Shown: one piece after another, positions 16,951 through 24,205 of the stretch
How positions within the stretch are numbered: the stretch's first letter is position 1
Layout of the letters: the number at the start of each line of letters is the position of its first letter
Origin: JAAYCI01 sp964371725
GTDB lineage: Bacteria > Bacillota > Clostridia > Oscillospirales > Ruminococcaceae
Reading direction: 5' to 3'
Assembly: GCA_964371725.1 (NCBI GenBank)
Contig: CAYJNQ010000014.1
Span: 1-44,126 of the forward strand
DNA length: 44,126 bases
Notes under the pieces: generated by a model
Database searches by the model: none
Told to the model about the DNA's origin: nothing
The model's input: the letters and a program-made list of their open reading frames with translations, nothing else
Made by a program: the position numbers and the translations under genes

Positions 16951-18330
16951 ATGAGCAAGATATTGTTTAAACAAGCCAACATTGCCACAAGCAAAGAAGT
17001 ATTTTGTGCCGATTTGCTTGTGGAGAATGAGAAGATTGCCGCCATTGGACAAAATTTGCCCGAAGAGGGCGCTCATGTTATTGATGCACACGGGCAATAT
17101 CTTTTACCCGGAGCCATTGATGCCCACACCCACTTTGATCTGGATGTCGGTTTTGACCGTGCAAGCGACGATTTTTACACAGGCAGTATCGCTGCCGCCT
17201 GTGGTGGAACCACCACAGTGATTGACCATATGGCAGACGGGCCCGATGGTTGCAACCTGCTTCATCAAGTGGATGTATATCATAAGCTTGCAAAAGACAG
17301 CGTGATAGACTATGGTTTCCACGGTGTTTTGCAAGAGGTAAACGAACAAGTTCTCTCGGACATGGCACTTTTGCAGGGCGTGGGCATTAACAGCCTAAAA
17401 TTTTACCTCACCTATGCCACCTGCCTTACCGATGAGGCAATGTTTGCGCTTATGCAACGCGCAAAAGAATTGGGCATTGTGTTGTGTGTACACTGTGAAA
17501 ACAACGCCGCGCTTAGTGCCTTGCGCGAGCAATTTGTGGCACAGGGAAAGACACAGCCCAAATTTCACCCACTCAGCCGCCCTTCAGAGCTGGAGGCAGA
17601 GGCCGTTTTTCGTAGTCTTTGCCTTGCCAAAACAGCCGGGGATGCCTATTTGTACATTGTTCATCTCTCCTCGGAATTGGGGCTACAGGCGGCACGTTTG
17701 GCACGTGAAAATGGCCAAAAAAATATGTTCCTTGAAACCTGTCCGCAGTATCTTTTCCTAGACGATAGCCTCAATGAGGACGAAAACGAGGGTTTGAAAT
17801 TCATCCTCTCTCCCCCACTGCGCACAAAAAAAGACAATGAGGCTTTGTGGGAGGGTTTGAAAAACGGCGAAATTGACACCGTGGCCACCGACCATTGCCC
17901 TTTCTTTTTCGCAACGCAAAAACAGCGCGGAAAAGATGATTTCACCCTTTGCCCGAACGGGATGCCCGGCGTAGAGCTTCGGCTGCCCCTTCTCTTTTCC
18001 GGCGGATTCATGGAAAACAAGCTCAGCTTACCCGAGGTGGTTCGCATTTGTTGCACACGCCCGGCTGAAATCTTTGGCATTGCCCCCCAAAAGGGCGACA
18101 TTTGCCTTGGTGCCGATGCCGACCTCGTTTTGTTTGACCCCAATATCAAGTGGGCAGTGAGCCATGAAGCCCTACACGAGCACGTTGACTATACACCCTA
18201 TGAAGGCATTTCGATGCATGGTCAGCCCATTTTAACCGTTTCCCGTGGCGAAATTGTGGCTGAAAACGGTCAATTTACCGGCACACGCGGCCGTGGCCAC
18301 TATTTGCACCGCAAGCCCTATCAAGGCTAA
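16951..18330 (+). CDS. Dihydropyrimidinase/D-hydantoinase family hydrolase
   Basis: This is a 459-residue cyclic amidohydrolase. All binuclear-metal ligands of the dihydropyrimidinase family are visible: HxH in IDAHTHFD (H59, H61), the carboxylated Lys in NSLKFYLTY (K150), His in VHCENN (H181), His in YIVHLSS (H239) and Asp in ATDHCPF (D315). The family opens hydantoin or dihydropyrimidine rings to N-carbamoyl products. E. coli HyuA (YgeZ), from the matching locus with ygfK, ssnA and xdh genes, acts on hydantoin-type substrates. Here it probably opens a ring intermediate whose ureido group ends as carbamoyl phosphate for ArcC; that link is inferred. It has its own candidate promoter and is followed by stacked terminators. 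Confidence 0.92.
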   Translation: MSKILFKQANIATSKEVFCADLLVENEKIAAIGQNLPEEGAHVIDAHGQYLLPGAIDAHTHFDLDVGFDRASDDFYTGSIAAACGGTTTVIDHMADGPDGCNLLHQVDVYHKLAKDSVIDYGFHGVLQEVNEQVLSDMALLQGVGINSLKFYLTYATCLTDEAMFALMQRAKELGIVLCVHCENNAALSALREQFVAQGKTQPKFHPLSRPSELEAEAVFRSLCLAKTAGDAYLYIVHLSSELGLQAARLARENGQKNMFLETCPQYLFLDDSLNEDENEGLKFILSPPLRTKKDNEALWEGLKNGEIDTVATDHCPFFFATQKQRGKDDFTLCPNGMPGVELRLPLLFSGGFMENKLSLPEVVRICCTRPAEIFGIAPQKGDICLGADADLVLFDPNIKWAVSHEALHEHVDYTPYEGISMHGQPILTVSRGEIVAENGQFTGTRGRGHYLHRKPYQG

Positions 18331-18360
18331 ACAACGTTTCCAAATTTTTATGTTCAAAAA

Positions 18361-18406
18361 ACCCCTGCAACCGTGCGAATTCGGCAATTCACGCAGTTGC
18401 AGGGGT
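18361..18406. terminator. Strong hairpin terminator between hydantoinase and tRNA-Lys
   Basis: ACCCCTGCAAC (18361-18371) pairs perfectly with GTTGCAGGGGT (18396-18406), and an inner CGTG..AATT / AATT..CACG pairing continues the stem. On the minus strand it is followed by a T-run (the plus-strand A6 before 18361). On the plus strand the T-run is weak and offset. It is therefore likely bidirectional, and stronger for transcripts coming from the tRNA side. Confidence 0.8.
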
Positions 18407-18436
18407 GCGTTTTCCTTCCGGTAAAGAAATTTTGCA

Positions 18437-18484
18437 AAAAAACCATCGAAATCGTGGTTAACACACGAATTGTCGATGGTTTTT
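18437..18484. terminator. Bidirectional terminator next to tRNA-Lys
   Basis: AAAACCATCGA and TCGATGGTTTT arms pair across a loop of about 26 nt that itself contains a smaller CGTG/CACG pairing. A-rich and T-rich flanks on both sides give it terminator character in both directions. Its edge lies 4 nt from the encoded CCA of the tRNA, so it should end the minus-strand tRNA transcript. Confidence 0.8.
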
Positions 18485-18487
18485 GTG

Positions 18488-18563
<76 letters not shown>

Positions 18564-18612
18564 ATGGTCTGGATTCCAAGGCTTCATGAACCATGGAATT
18601 ATGCGCTTTTAT

Positions 18613-18641
18613 AGTATACATGAAAAGAAAAAAACAGTCAA
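18613..18641 (-). promoter_or_regulatory. Promoter for tRNA-Lys
   Basis: Read on the minus strand: TTGACT (18636-18641), a 17-nt spacer and TATACT (18613-18618), a near-consensus sigma-A promoter. The tRNA 5' end lies about 50 nt downstream. An imperfect hairpin (18573-18599; ATTCCA..GG and CC.TGGAAT arms) lies in the short leader. Confidence 0.85.
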
Positions 18642-18647
18642 TCCAAA

Positions 18648-18681
18648 TGGAGCAAAAAATTAAATATAATTTTTTGCTCCA
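18648..18681. repeat. Perfect 15-bp inverted repeat upstream of the sigma factor gene
   Basis: TGGAGCAAAAAATTA (18648-18662) and TAATTTTTTGCTCCA (18667-18681) are perfect complements with an AATA spacer. The element sits between the divergent tRNA-Lys promoter and the ECF sigma gene. Its left arm begins 7 nt upstream of the tRNA -35. It has no T-run beyond the stem, although A6/T6 runs lie inside the arms. It could be a binding site for a dimeric regulator or an unusual terminator. A further 54 nt separates it from the sigma factor ATG. Confidence 0.8.
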
Positions 18682-18734
18682 GGATGCAATAAAAGATGTT
18701 TTTTGTGCATTATATAAGTGAAAGGGGTGAAACT

Positions 18735-19322
18735 ATGTTGCTTCTTTGTTTGAGCTCAGCAGAGAAACGCACACAACCTACAATCGAGCCTCGATACCTG
18801 GACGATTGTATTCAAAGAATGTCAAACGGAGACAAAGAGGCTCTGGCAGACCTGTATCAAGCCGCCAGTGCCGCCGTGTACGCTTTTTCCTTGTCTGTTT
18901 TGAAGAACACACACGATGCAGAAGATGTGTTGCATGATTGTTTTGTGCAGGTGTATGGTGCTGCTTCTTCTTACACCGAAAACGGAAAACCCATGGCTTG
19001 GATATTCACGATTGCCAAAAACTTATGCTTTGCGAAATTGCGTGTCCAAAAAAGATATGCCGATGAGGAAACATGCAACTGGCAAGAGGCCCTGCAACAA
19101 AATGAAACGTTGCAAAGCGAAGACAGAATGATGCTTTCTGCCTGTATGCGGCATTTAAGCGATGAGGAACGAAACATTTTGGTGCTGCACGCTGTGGCCG
19201 GTTTCAAGCACCGAGAAATTGCCGATATGCTTAGCCTTCCTCTGTCCACTGTGTTATCCAAGTATCGCCGATCCCTCAAAAAACTGAAAAATCTAATAGC
19301 GAAAGGAGAGATTTTATCATGA
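18735..19322 (+). CDS. ECF-type RNA polymerase sigma factor
   Basis: This is a 195-residue sigma-70 family protein. Region 2 is visible as ALADLYQAASAAVYAFSLSVLKNTHDAEDVLHDCFVQVY, and the -10 contact helix as MAWIFTIAKNLCFAKLR. Region 4 is LSDEERNILVLHAVAGFKHREIADMLSLPLSTVLSKYRRSLKKLKN with a helix-turn-helix. Region 3 is missing, as in ECF sigma factors. The ATG at 18735 follows AAAGGGGTGA; a start 13 codons upstream lacks a site. The stop overlaps the next start as ATGA, so the sigma and anti-sigma genes are translationally coupled. The regulon is unknown. Classical RsgI partners are SigI, but this sigma looks like a plain ECF protein. Confidence 0.93.
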   Translation: MLLLCLSSAEKRTQPTIEPRYLDDCIQRMSNGDKEALADLYQAASAAVYAFSLSVLKNTHDAEDVLHDCFVQVYGAASSYTENGKPMAWIFTIAKNLCFAKLRVQKRYADEETCNWQEALQQNETLQSEDRMMLSACMRHLSDEERNILVLHAVAGFKHREIADMLSLPLSTVLSKYRRSLKKLKNLIAKGEILS

Positions 19323-20557
19323 ACAAACACTTAGATGAAAAAGTGAAAAATGCCTTTGAAAAAATAACACCGGATGTGCTTGATAAAATTCTTGCCGATT
19401 GTGACACACAGAAAGGAAACATCATGATGATAAATGAACCCAAAAAGCGCCCTAAAAAATGGCTTGTTGCCTCCCTTGCCACTGCAGCGTCCCTCGTTGC
19501 CATCAGCATTGCCGGCTTTTCTATCTATTCCTCTTATTATGCTGTGCAAACCACGGTTTTGTTGGATGTGAACCCGAGTATTTCCTTTACGGCCAACAGC
19601 AAAGACAAGGTAGTCGAGGCCAGCGCACTCAATGCAGATGCCCAAACGATTTTAAACGATATGAACCTTAGTGGTACCGATTTGAACATTGCTTTGAATG
19701 CGGTTCTGGGCGCCATGTTGCGCGAGGGCTACATCACGCAGGATGCAAACAGTGTCCTTTTAAGTGTGAATAGCCAAGATGCCGCTCATGGCATACAATT
19801 GCAAGACAGCTTAACGGCAGACATTCAAAACGTATTGGGGCAAGCCGGTGTAGAACCTTCGGTTTTGAGCCAAACTGTGCCCGTAGACGAAACATTATCC
19901 GCACAGGCACAAGCAAACAACATTTCAACCGGCAAGGCGCAGCTCATTGAACAACTGCTTGCCCAAAACCCAAGCTATACCTTTGAGACACTTGCCGCAC
20001 TGAGTGTGAATGATTTGAATTTGCTTGCAGAATCTGTTCCCGGTGTTCATGTGGAAGGAAAAGCCAGTGAATCCGCTTACATTGGCGATGAAGCGGCACT
20101 TTCAGCAGCGTTAACACATGCCGGTGTGGCAAACGGTAGCCAAAGCAATCAAGAGATCGATTTGGACTATGAAAATGGACAAATGGTGTATGAAGTGGAG
20201 TTTGACGCAAACGGAAACGAATATGCCTATGACATTGCAGCCGACACCGGCGCCGTGGTGGCACATAAAGTAGAGCTTGGAGATGCCGAAACCCCTTCGA
20301 ACAGTGCTCCTCAAGAGGTTTCAGATGATTTGATTGACGATGACCACGATGATTTAAACGACGACTTGGATGATGATGATTCCAGCGACGATGTAGACGA
20401 TGACTTTGACGACAACCACGATTTGGATGATGACGTTGACGACGGAATAGACGATGATTACGATGACCGGGATGACTTCAACGACAGTGTTGACGATGAC
20501 TTCGATGATGATTTCGATGACAACGATGATTTTGATGATGATGGTGATGATGACTGA
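19319..20557 (+). CDS. RsgI-like transmembrane anti-sigma factor with PepSY-like domain and Asp-rich tail
   Basis: This is a 412-residue protein. Residues 1-47 are a short cytoplasmic part that should bind the sigma factor. Residues 48-70 form one membrane helix. Residues about 78-150 resemble the RsgI extracytoplasmic middle domain (LLDVNPSISFTAN, VVEASALNADAQTILNDM, GYITQDANSVLLSV). A helical linker follows, and residues about 250-325 look like a PepSY fold (AALSAALTHAGV, IDLDYENGQMVYEVEFDANG, EYAYDIAADTGAVV). Residues about 336-412 are mostly Asp with scattered Asn, Ser and Phe. The expected role is to hold the co-encoded ECF sigma at the membrane until an outside signal arrives. The Asp tail could bind Ca2+ or other cations or the wall; that is inference. 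A terminator follows. Confidence 0.85.
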   Translation: MNKHLDEKVKNAFEKITPDVLDKILADCDTQKGNIMMINEPKKRPKKWLVASLATAASLVAISIAGFSIYSSYYAVQTTVLLDVNPSISFTANSKDKVVEASALNADAQTILNDMNLSGTDLNIALNAVLGAMLREGYITQDANSVLLSVNSQDAAHGIQLQDSLTADIQNVLGQAGVEPSVLSQTVPVDETLSAQAQANNISTGKAQLIEQLLAQNPSYTFETLAALSVNDLNLLAESVPGVHVEGKASESAYIGDEAALSAALTHAGVANGSQSNQEIDLDYENGQMVYEVEFDANGNEYAYDIAADTGAVVAHKVELGDAETPSNSAPQEVSDDLIDDDHDDLNDDLDDDDSSDDVDDDFDDNHDLDDDVDDGIDDDYDDRDDFNDSVDDDFDDDFDDNDDFDDDGDDD

Positions 20558-20604
20558 TTGGATTTCAACATGTGTTGAATGCATGCCGATATGCTGAGAG
20601 CAAT

Positions 20605-20651
20605 AAAACACAGGGCTGCTTTAAAATGTTTTTAAAACAGCCCTGTGTTTT
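20605..20651. terminator. Bidirectional terminator between anti-sigma and SDR genes
   Basis: AAAACACAGGGCTG (20605-20618) pairs perfectly with CAGCCCTGTGTTTT (20638-20651), and an inner TTTAAAA stretch can extend the stem. It separates two convergent genes and has T-runs in both directions. Confidence 0.9.
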
Positions 20652-20662
20652 GGTTTTATGGT

Positions 20663-21436
20663 TTATTTTTTTTGTCCGTTCAAAATGGTTTTTAAAACCA
20701 AATTTTTTGGCAATAAGGGCAAAACACGCAACATGGCGCGCTGTGCCGGAAACAAGCCCGCACGCACCTCGCGTTTGCCAAGCAACATGGCGCGGTACCC
20801 TGCTTTGGCAACCGGGCCGGGAGAAACCGTTTTTTCAAACAATTTCGTGCCTTCCATGCCCGATGTTTTGGCAAATCCGGTGTCCACAGCACCGGGCAAA
20901 AGAACGGTCACACTCACCTTTGTATCAAGCAGTTCTTGAAACAATGCCTCGGAAAAAGACCGAACATATGCCTTGCTTGCAAAATATACGGCCTGCAAAG
21001 GCCCCGGCATCAAGGCCGCTGTAGATGAAACATTGAGAATTTTTCCTGAATTTCGCTCGACAAAATCCGGTAAAAACAGGCGTGTTAGCTCGGTAAGGGC
21101 CACTATGTTCACCAAAATCATCGCATGGTCTGCCTCCCAGGGGCGTTCGTGGAAATAACCTTGGCCGCCAAAACCCGCATTGTTTATAAGATAATCTATG
21201 CGTATCCCTTCTTTTTTCAGTTCATCATACAGCTTCTTTGCCGCATCTTGTTGTGTCAAATCAACCGCTTTCACCAGCACCTTCACATCGGCAAATGCCT
21301 CAATTTCTGCCTTCACCGCTTCCAATGCCGTTTGGTTTCGTGCCACCAGCACAAGGTTTCCGCCCATGGCCGCATGTTCCTTCGCAAATTCTTTTCCAAT
21401 TCCACCGGAGGCACCGGTTATCAAGGCTGTTTTCAT
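20663..21436 (-). CDS. Short-chain dehydrogenase/reductase (SDR)
   Basis: This classical SDR has 257 residues. The cofactor motif TGASGGIG lies at about residues 7-14, NNAGFGG near 86, the catalytic Ser in LNVSSTAALMPGP and the YxxxK motif in YFASKAYV. The terminal LLPGAVDTGFAK segment is typical of the DltE/YqjQ-like branch. It should reduce or oxidise a carbonyl with NAD(P)H; the substrate cannot be read from the sequence. The ATG at 21436 follows AGGTGGGG. It is the second gene after the nucleoside hydrolase (30-nt gap), so the two are probably co-transcribed. The functional link is unclear. Confidence 0.9.
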   Translation of the reverse strand: MKTALITGASGGIGKEFAKEHAAMGGNLVLVARNQTALEAVKAEIEAFADVKVLVKAVDLTQQDAAKKLYDELKKEGIRIDYLINNAGFGGQGYFHERPWEADHAMILVNIVALTELTRLFLPDFVERNSGKILNVSSTAALMPGPLQAVYFASKAYVRSFSEALFQELLDTKVSVTVLLPGAVDTGFAKTSGMEGTKLFEKTVSPGPVAKAGYRAMLLGKREVRAGLFPAQRAMLRVLPLLPKNLVLKTILNGQKK

Positions 21437-21466
21437 TTTATACCCCACCTTTTCTTGTGATTTGCT

Positions 21467-22393
21467 CTATAGCCGCGACAAAACAAAAGCAAGCCGTTCT
21501 TTGTACCGTTCTTTGTTTAGGCCAAGCGCCACACACACATTTGTGGTGTTTGCTTCCTTCTTCGTGAAATCGCAAATGGTTTGTGCAAACTGCTCCCCTG
21601 CTTGCAAGCCAACGCTTACACAGGCATCTTCCCAGTTTGCAATGTTCGGGTAGGCCAAACACAGCACCGCCGTTAAATCGTGCGGGAAGGCAAGTGGCCC
21701 GTGGCCAAAGCGCACACTGCTGTCTCTCATGTCTGCAAAGGCTGTTTGCACCTCTATGCCCACTTTTGTAAAAGGCACAAGATTTTCTGTATCCTCTTTT
21801 CGCAAGCCCATGCACATGGTCGCATCCAAACCCACCATTTTCAAAGGAATGCCGCTTTTCAAAACAATGTGTGCCGCGTGCGGGTCTACAAAGATATTGA
21901 ATTCGGCAGTGGGCGTGACATTGCCAAGGGAAACACCGCCCCCCATAAATACAATCTCCCGAATATACGAAGCCAATTTTGGGAAAGCGAGCAGTGCTGT
22001 GGCCACATTGGTAAGTGGCCCTGTGGCCAACACCACAAGTTCACCTTTGTTTTCTAGGGCACACGTATATAAAAACAAGGCCGCCGCATCTGCGTGTGCC
22101 TGCACTTGCGGCCTTGGTAAACAAAGTGTTCCAAGACCACTCTCGCCATGCACATTGTCGGCATGAAACGGCATTTGAATCAACGGGGTGTTGGCCCCCA
22201 TTGCAAAGGGAATATCCGTTCTTTGTGCAAGTTCCAGAATTTTGCCCAAATTTTCTGTGGTGTTTTGCAAGGGCACATTTCCCGCAACACTGCTCATCCC
22301 CACCACCTCAAACTCCGGCATGGATAGTGCCGCCAAAACAGCAACAAAATCATCTATACCAGGGTCACAATCTATGAAAACCTTTTGCTTCAT
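21467..22393 (-). CDS. Inosine/uridine-preferring-type nucleoside hydrolase
   Basis: This 308-residue protein opens with VFIDCDPGIDDFVAVLAAL, the Asp cluster that binds Ca2+ and ribose in nucleoside hydrolases. It also has VVGMSSVAGNVPLQNTTEN, the ribose-contact segment VLATGPLTNVATAL, the EFNIFVDPHAA motif and a late PHDLTAVL motif. The family splits N-glycosidic bonds of nucleosides to base and ribose in the cytoplasm. The ATG at 22393 follows AAAGGAG; a longer frame start has no site. It is divergent from a ribokinase gene, a fitting partner because free ribose is a product. Base specificity is not predictable, but the nearby purine locus favours purine nucleosides. Confidence 0.92.
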   Translation of the reverse strand: MKQKVFIDCDPGIDDFVAVLAALSMPEFEVVGMSSVAGNVPLQNTTENLGKILELAQRTDIPFAMGANTPLIQMPFHADNVHGESGLGTLCLPRPQVQAHADAAALFLYTCALENKGELVVLATGPLTNVATALLAFPKLASYIREIVFMGGGVSLGNVTPTAEFNIFVDPHAAHIVLKSGIPLKMVGLDATMCMGLRKEDTENLVPFTKVGIEVQTAFADMRDSSVRFGHGPLAFPHDLTAVLCLAYPNIANWEDACVSVGLQAGEQFAQTICDFTKKEANTTNVCVALGLNKERYKERLAFVLSRL

Positions 22394-22515
22394 TTCACGG
22401 GCTCCTTTCACAAAATCACTCGCTTTGCATTGCCTTCCTTTCAACAATTCGGTAAAATAAAACCAGATATTACATCCATAAAATATATCCGATACATCAA
22501 AAAAGGGGTTTGACT

Positions 22516-23427
22516 ATGCGTATACTCAATTTTGGTTCACTCAATTTAGATCATGTATATGCCGTGGAGCATTTTGTAAGGCCCGGCGAAACCATCGACA
22601 CAAACAGCTACCAGATCTATTTTGGCGGTAAGGGGCACAACCAAAGCATTGCCCTGGCCAAGGCCGGTGCCCGCGTGTGGCACGCCGGTCTTGTTGGCCA
22701 AGACGGGGCGGCGTTGCGGGAAAATTTAGAGCAAAACGGCGTGTGTGTGGATTTTGTTCACACTGTAAAACAGGAAACCGGGCACGCCATCATCCAAGTG
22801 AATGATATCGGGCAAAACGCTATTTTGGTGTGTTCGGGAGCAAATGGCACCGTGAACGCCTCCTTTGTAAGCGAGGTGCTCTCCCATTTTGCAAGTGGAG
22901 ACATTCTGCTTTTGCAAAACGAGATAAGCTGTCTGCCATTTTTGCTTGAAAAAGCAAAAGAACGCGGATTATTTGTTGTATTAAACCCTTCCCCTCTCAC
23001 ACAAAACCTCATGGACACAAACCTTGCCCTAGTGGATATGTTTTTGGTGAACGAAGTGGAGGGGGCACAGCTGGCTTTTGAAACACGCGAAGAGTTTGTT
23101 TTACAAGCATTGCAACAGCGCTATCCAAATACTGAAATATTGCTTACTTTGGGCAAGAATGGCGCCTGGTATTCCAATAAAGGGAATCCCCTGTTTCAGG
23201 CTTCCTACAAAACCACCGCAGTAGACACCACCGCAGCCGGCGACACCTTTACCGGTTACTTTCTCGCCGAATATGCAAAAGGCACTTGTATCAAAGAGGC
23301 CCTGTCCATGGCTGCCATGGCTGCCTCCATCGCGGTTTCGCGCAAGGGTGCCGCCGTATCCATTCCACACAAAGCAGAAGTTCTCACACATTTACAACAA
23401 CCAAAAGAGCCTTCTGAACACTGCTGA
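22516..23427 (+). CDS. Ribokinase-like PfkB family sugar kinase
   Basis: This is a 303-residue PfkB kinase. The N-terminal part has NFGSLNLDHVYAVEHFVRPGETI and the substrate loop FGGKGHNQSIALAKAGA, close to the ribokinase GGKGANQA motif. The C-terminal active site DTTAAGDTFTGYF carries the catalytic Asp and the anion hole. It should phosphorylate ribose from the divergently encoded nucleoside hydrolase to ribose 5-phosphate, but other sugars or nucleosides are possible. The ATG at 22516 follows AAAAGGGG; the TTG two codons earlier overlaps that site. The 122-nt divergent spacer (22394-22515) is AT-rich, but I see no clear consensus promoter there. Confidence 0.9.
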   Translation: MRILNFGSLNLDHVYAVEHFVRPGETIDTNSYQIYFGGKGHNQSIALAKAGARVWHAGLVGQDGAALRENLEQNGVCVDFVHTVKQETGHAIIQVNDIGQNAILVCSGANGTVNASFVSEVLSHFASGDILLLQNEISCLPFLLEKAKERGLFVVLNPSPLTQNLMDTNLALVDMFLVNEVEGAQLAFETREEFVLQALQQRYPNTEILLTLGKNGAWYSNKGNPLFQASYKTTAVDTTAAGDTFTGYFLAEYAKGTCIKEALSMAAMAASIAVSRKGAAVSIPHKAEVLTHLQQPKEPSEHC

Positions 23428-23511
23428 TACAGATCTATTCCCTTATTTGGTTTGCACAGCATCACAGCACTTTTGACAAAAACTCGATAGCACGAGGCTC
23501 TTTTGGTTGTT
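23396..23511. repeat. 17-nt inverted repeat shared by the ends of two convergent genes
   Basis: The 17-mer AACAACCAAAAGAGCCT at 23396-23412 is perfectly complementary to 23495-23511, with 82 nt between. The left copy lies in the ribokinase C-terminus and the right copy in the ABC ATPase C-terminus. Because the genes converge, both copies encode Gln-Pro-Lys-Glu-Pro. No ordinary terminator is seen in the 34-nt gap between the stops. Confidence 0.85.
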
Positions 23512-24205
23512 CAAAGAATTCATTTGGGCATGCCTCTTCCAAAATTCTTCCCTCGTCCATAAACAAAATGCGGCTTCCCACTTCGCGCGCAAAACCCATT
23601 TCATGTGTTACCACGACCATGGTCATGCCCTCTTTGGCAAGATCTTTGATTACTTCAAGCACCTCGCCCACCATTTCCGGGTCCAAGGCAGAGGTTGGCT
23701 CATCAAACAAGAGCACATCCGGGTTCATACACAATGCGCGCACAATGGCCACACGCTGCTTTTGTCCACCCGACAATTGGCTTGGGTAGGCACCGGCACG
23801 CTCTTTCAGCCCCACACGCTCCAAAAAACCGAGTGCTTGTTTTTCGGCTTCTTCTTTCGATTTTTTCAGTAGTTTCATTGGGGCCAGCATCATATTTTGC
23901 AAAACTGTCATGTGTGGAAACAAATTGAAGTGCTGAAACACCATACCCATTTTTTGGCGGTGCAAATTGATGTTGCATGTTGGGTCTGTGATGTCGGTGC
24001 CTTCAAAACAAATTCGGCCACCGGTGGGCACTTCCAATAGGTTGAGGCAACGCAGAAAGGTGGATTTCCCTGAACCCGAAGGCCCAATGACCACCACCAC
24101 TTCCCCTTTGTGAATTTGCTGGTTGATGCCGCAAAGGGCGTGGATGGTTCCGTTTTTGAAGCTCATTTCCAACTCTTTTACATCGATTAAAATTTCAGCG
24201 CTCAC
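23462..24205 (-). CDS. Polar amino acid ABC importer, ATP-binding subunit
   Basis: This 247-residue ATPase has Walker A GPSGSGKST (41-49), the Q-loop in MVFQHFNLFPHMTV, the signature LSGGQKQR, Walker B VLLFDEPTSALD and the switch His in VVVTHEMGFA. The pattern, especially the HFNLFPHMTVLQN segment, is that of GlnQ/HisP-type amino-acid ATPases. It energises uptake through the permease encoded just upstream. The start overlaps the permease stop by 11 nt, so translation is coupled. The C-terminal QPKEPRAIEFLSKVL contains a 17-nt stretch repeated in the convergent ribokinase gene. Confidence 0.95.
   Translation of the reverse strand: MSAEILIDVKELEMSFKNGTIHALCGINQQIHKGEVVVVIGPSGSGKSTFLRCLNLLEVPTGGRICFEGTDITDPTCNINLHRQKMGMVFQHFNLFPHMTVLQNMMLAPMKLLKKSKEEAEKQALGFLERVGLKERAGAYPSQLSGGQKQRVAIVRALCMNPDVLLFDEPTSALDPEMVGEVLEVIKDLAKEGMTMVVVTHEMGFAREVGSRILFMDEGRILEEACPNEFFEQPKEPRAIEFLSKVL

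Noticed and set aside
20354..20611. Minus-strand frame of Val/Ile-rich sequence that looks like a membrane protein
   Set aside because: It is the reverse complement of GAC/GAT Asp codons in the acidic tail, which read as Val and Ile; no start signal.
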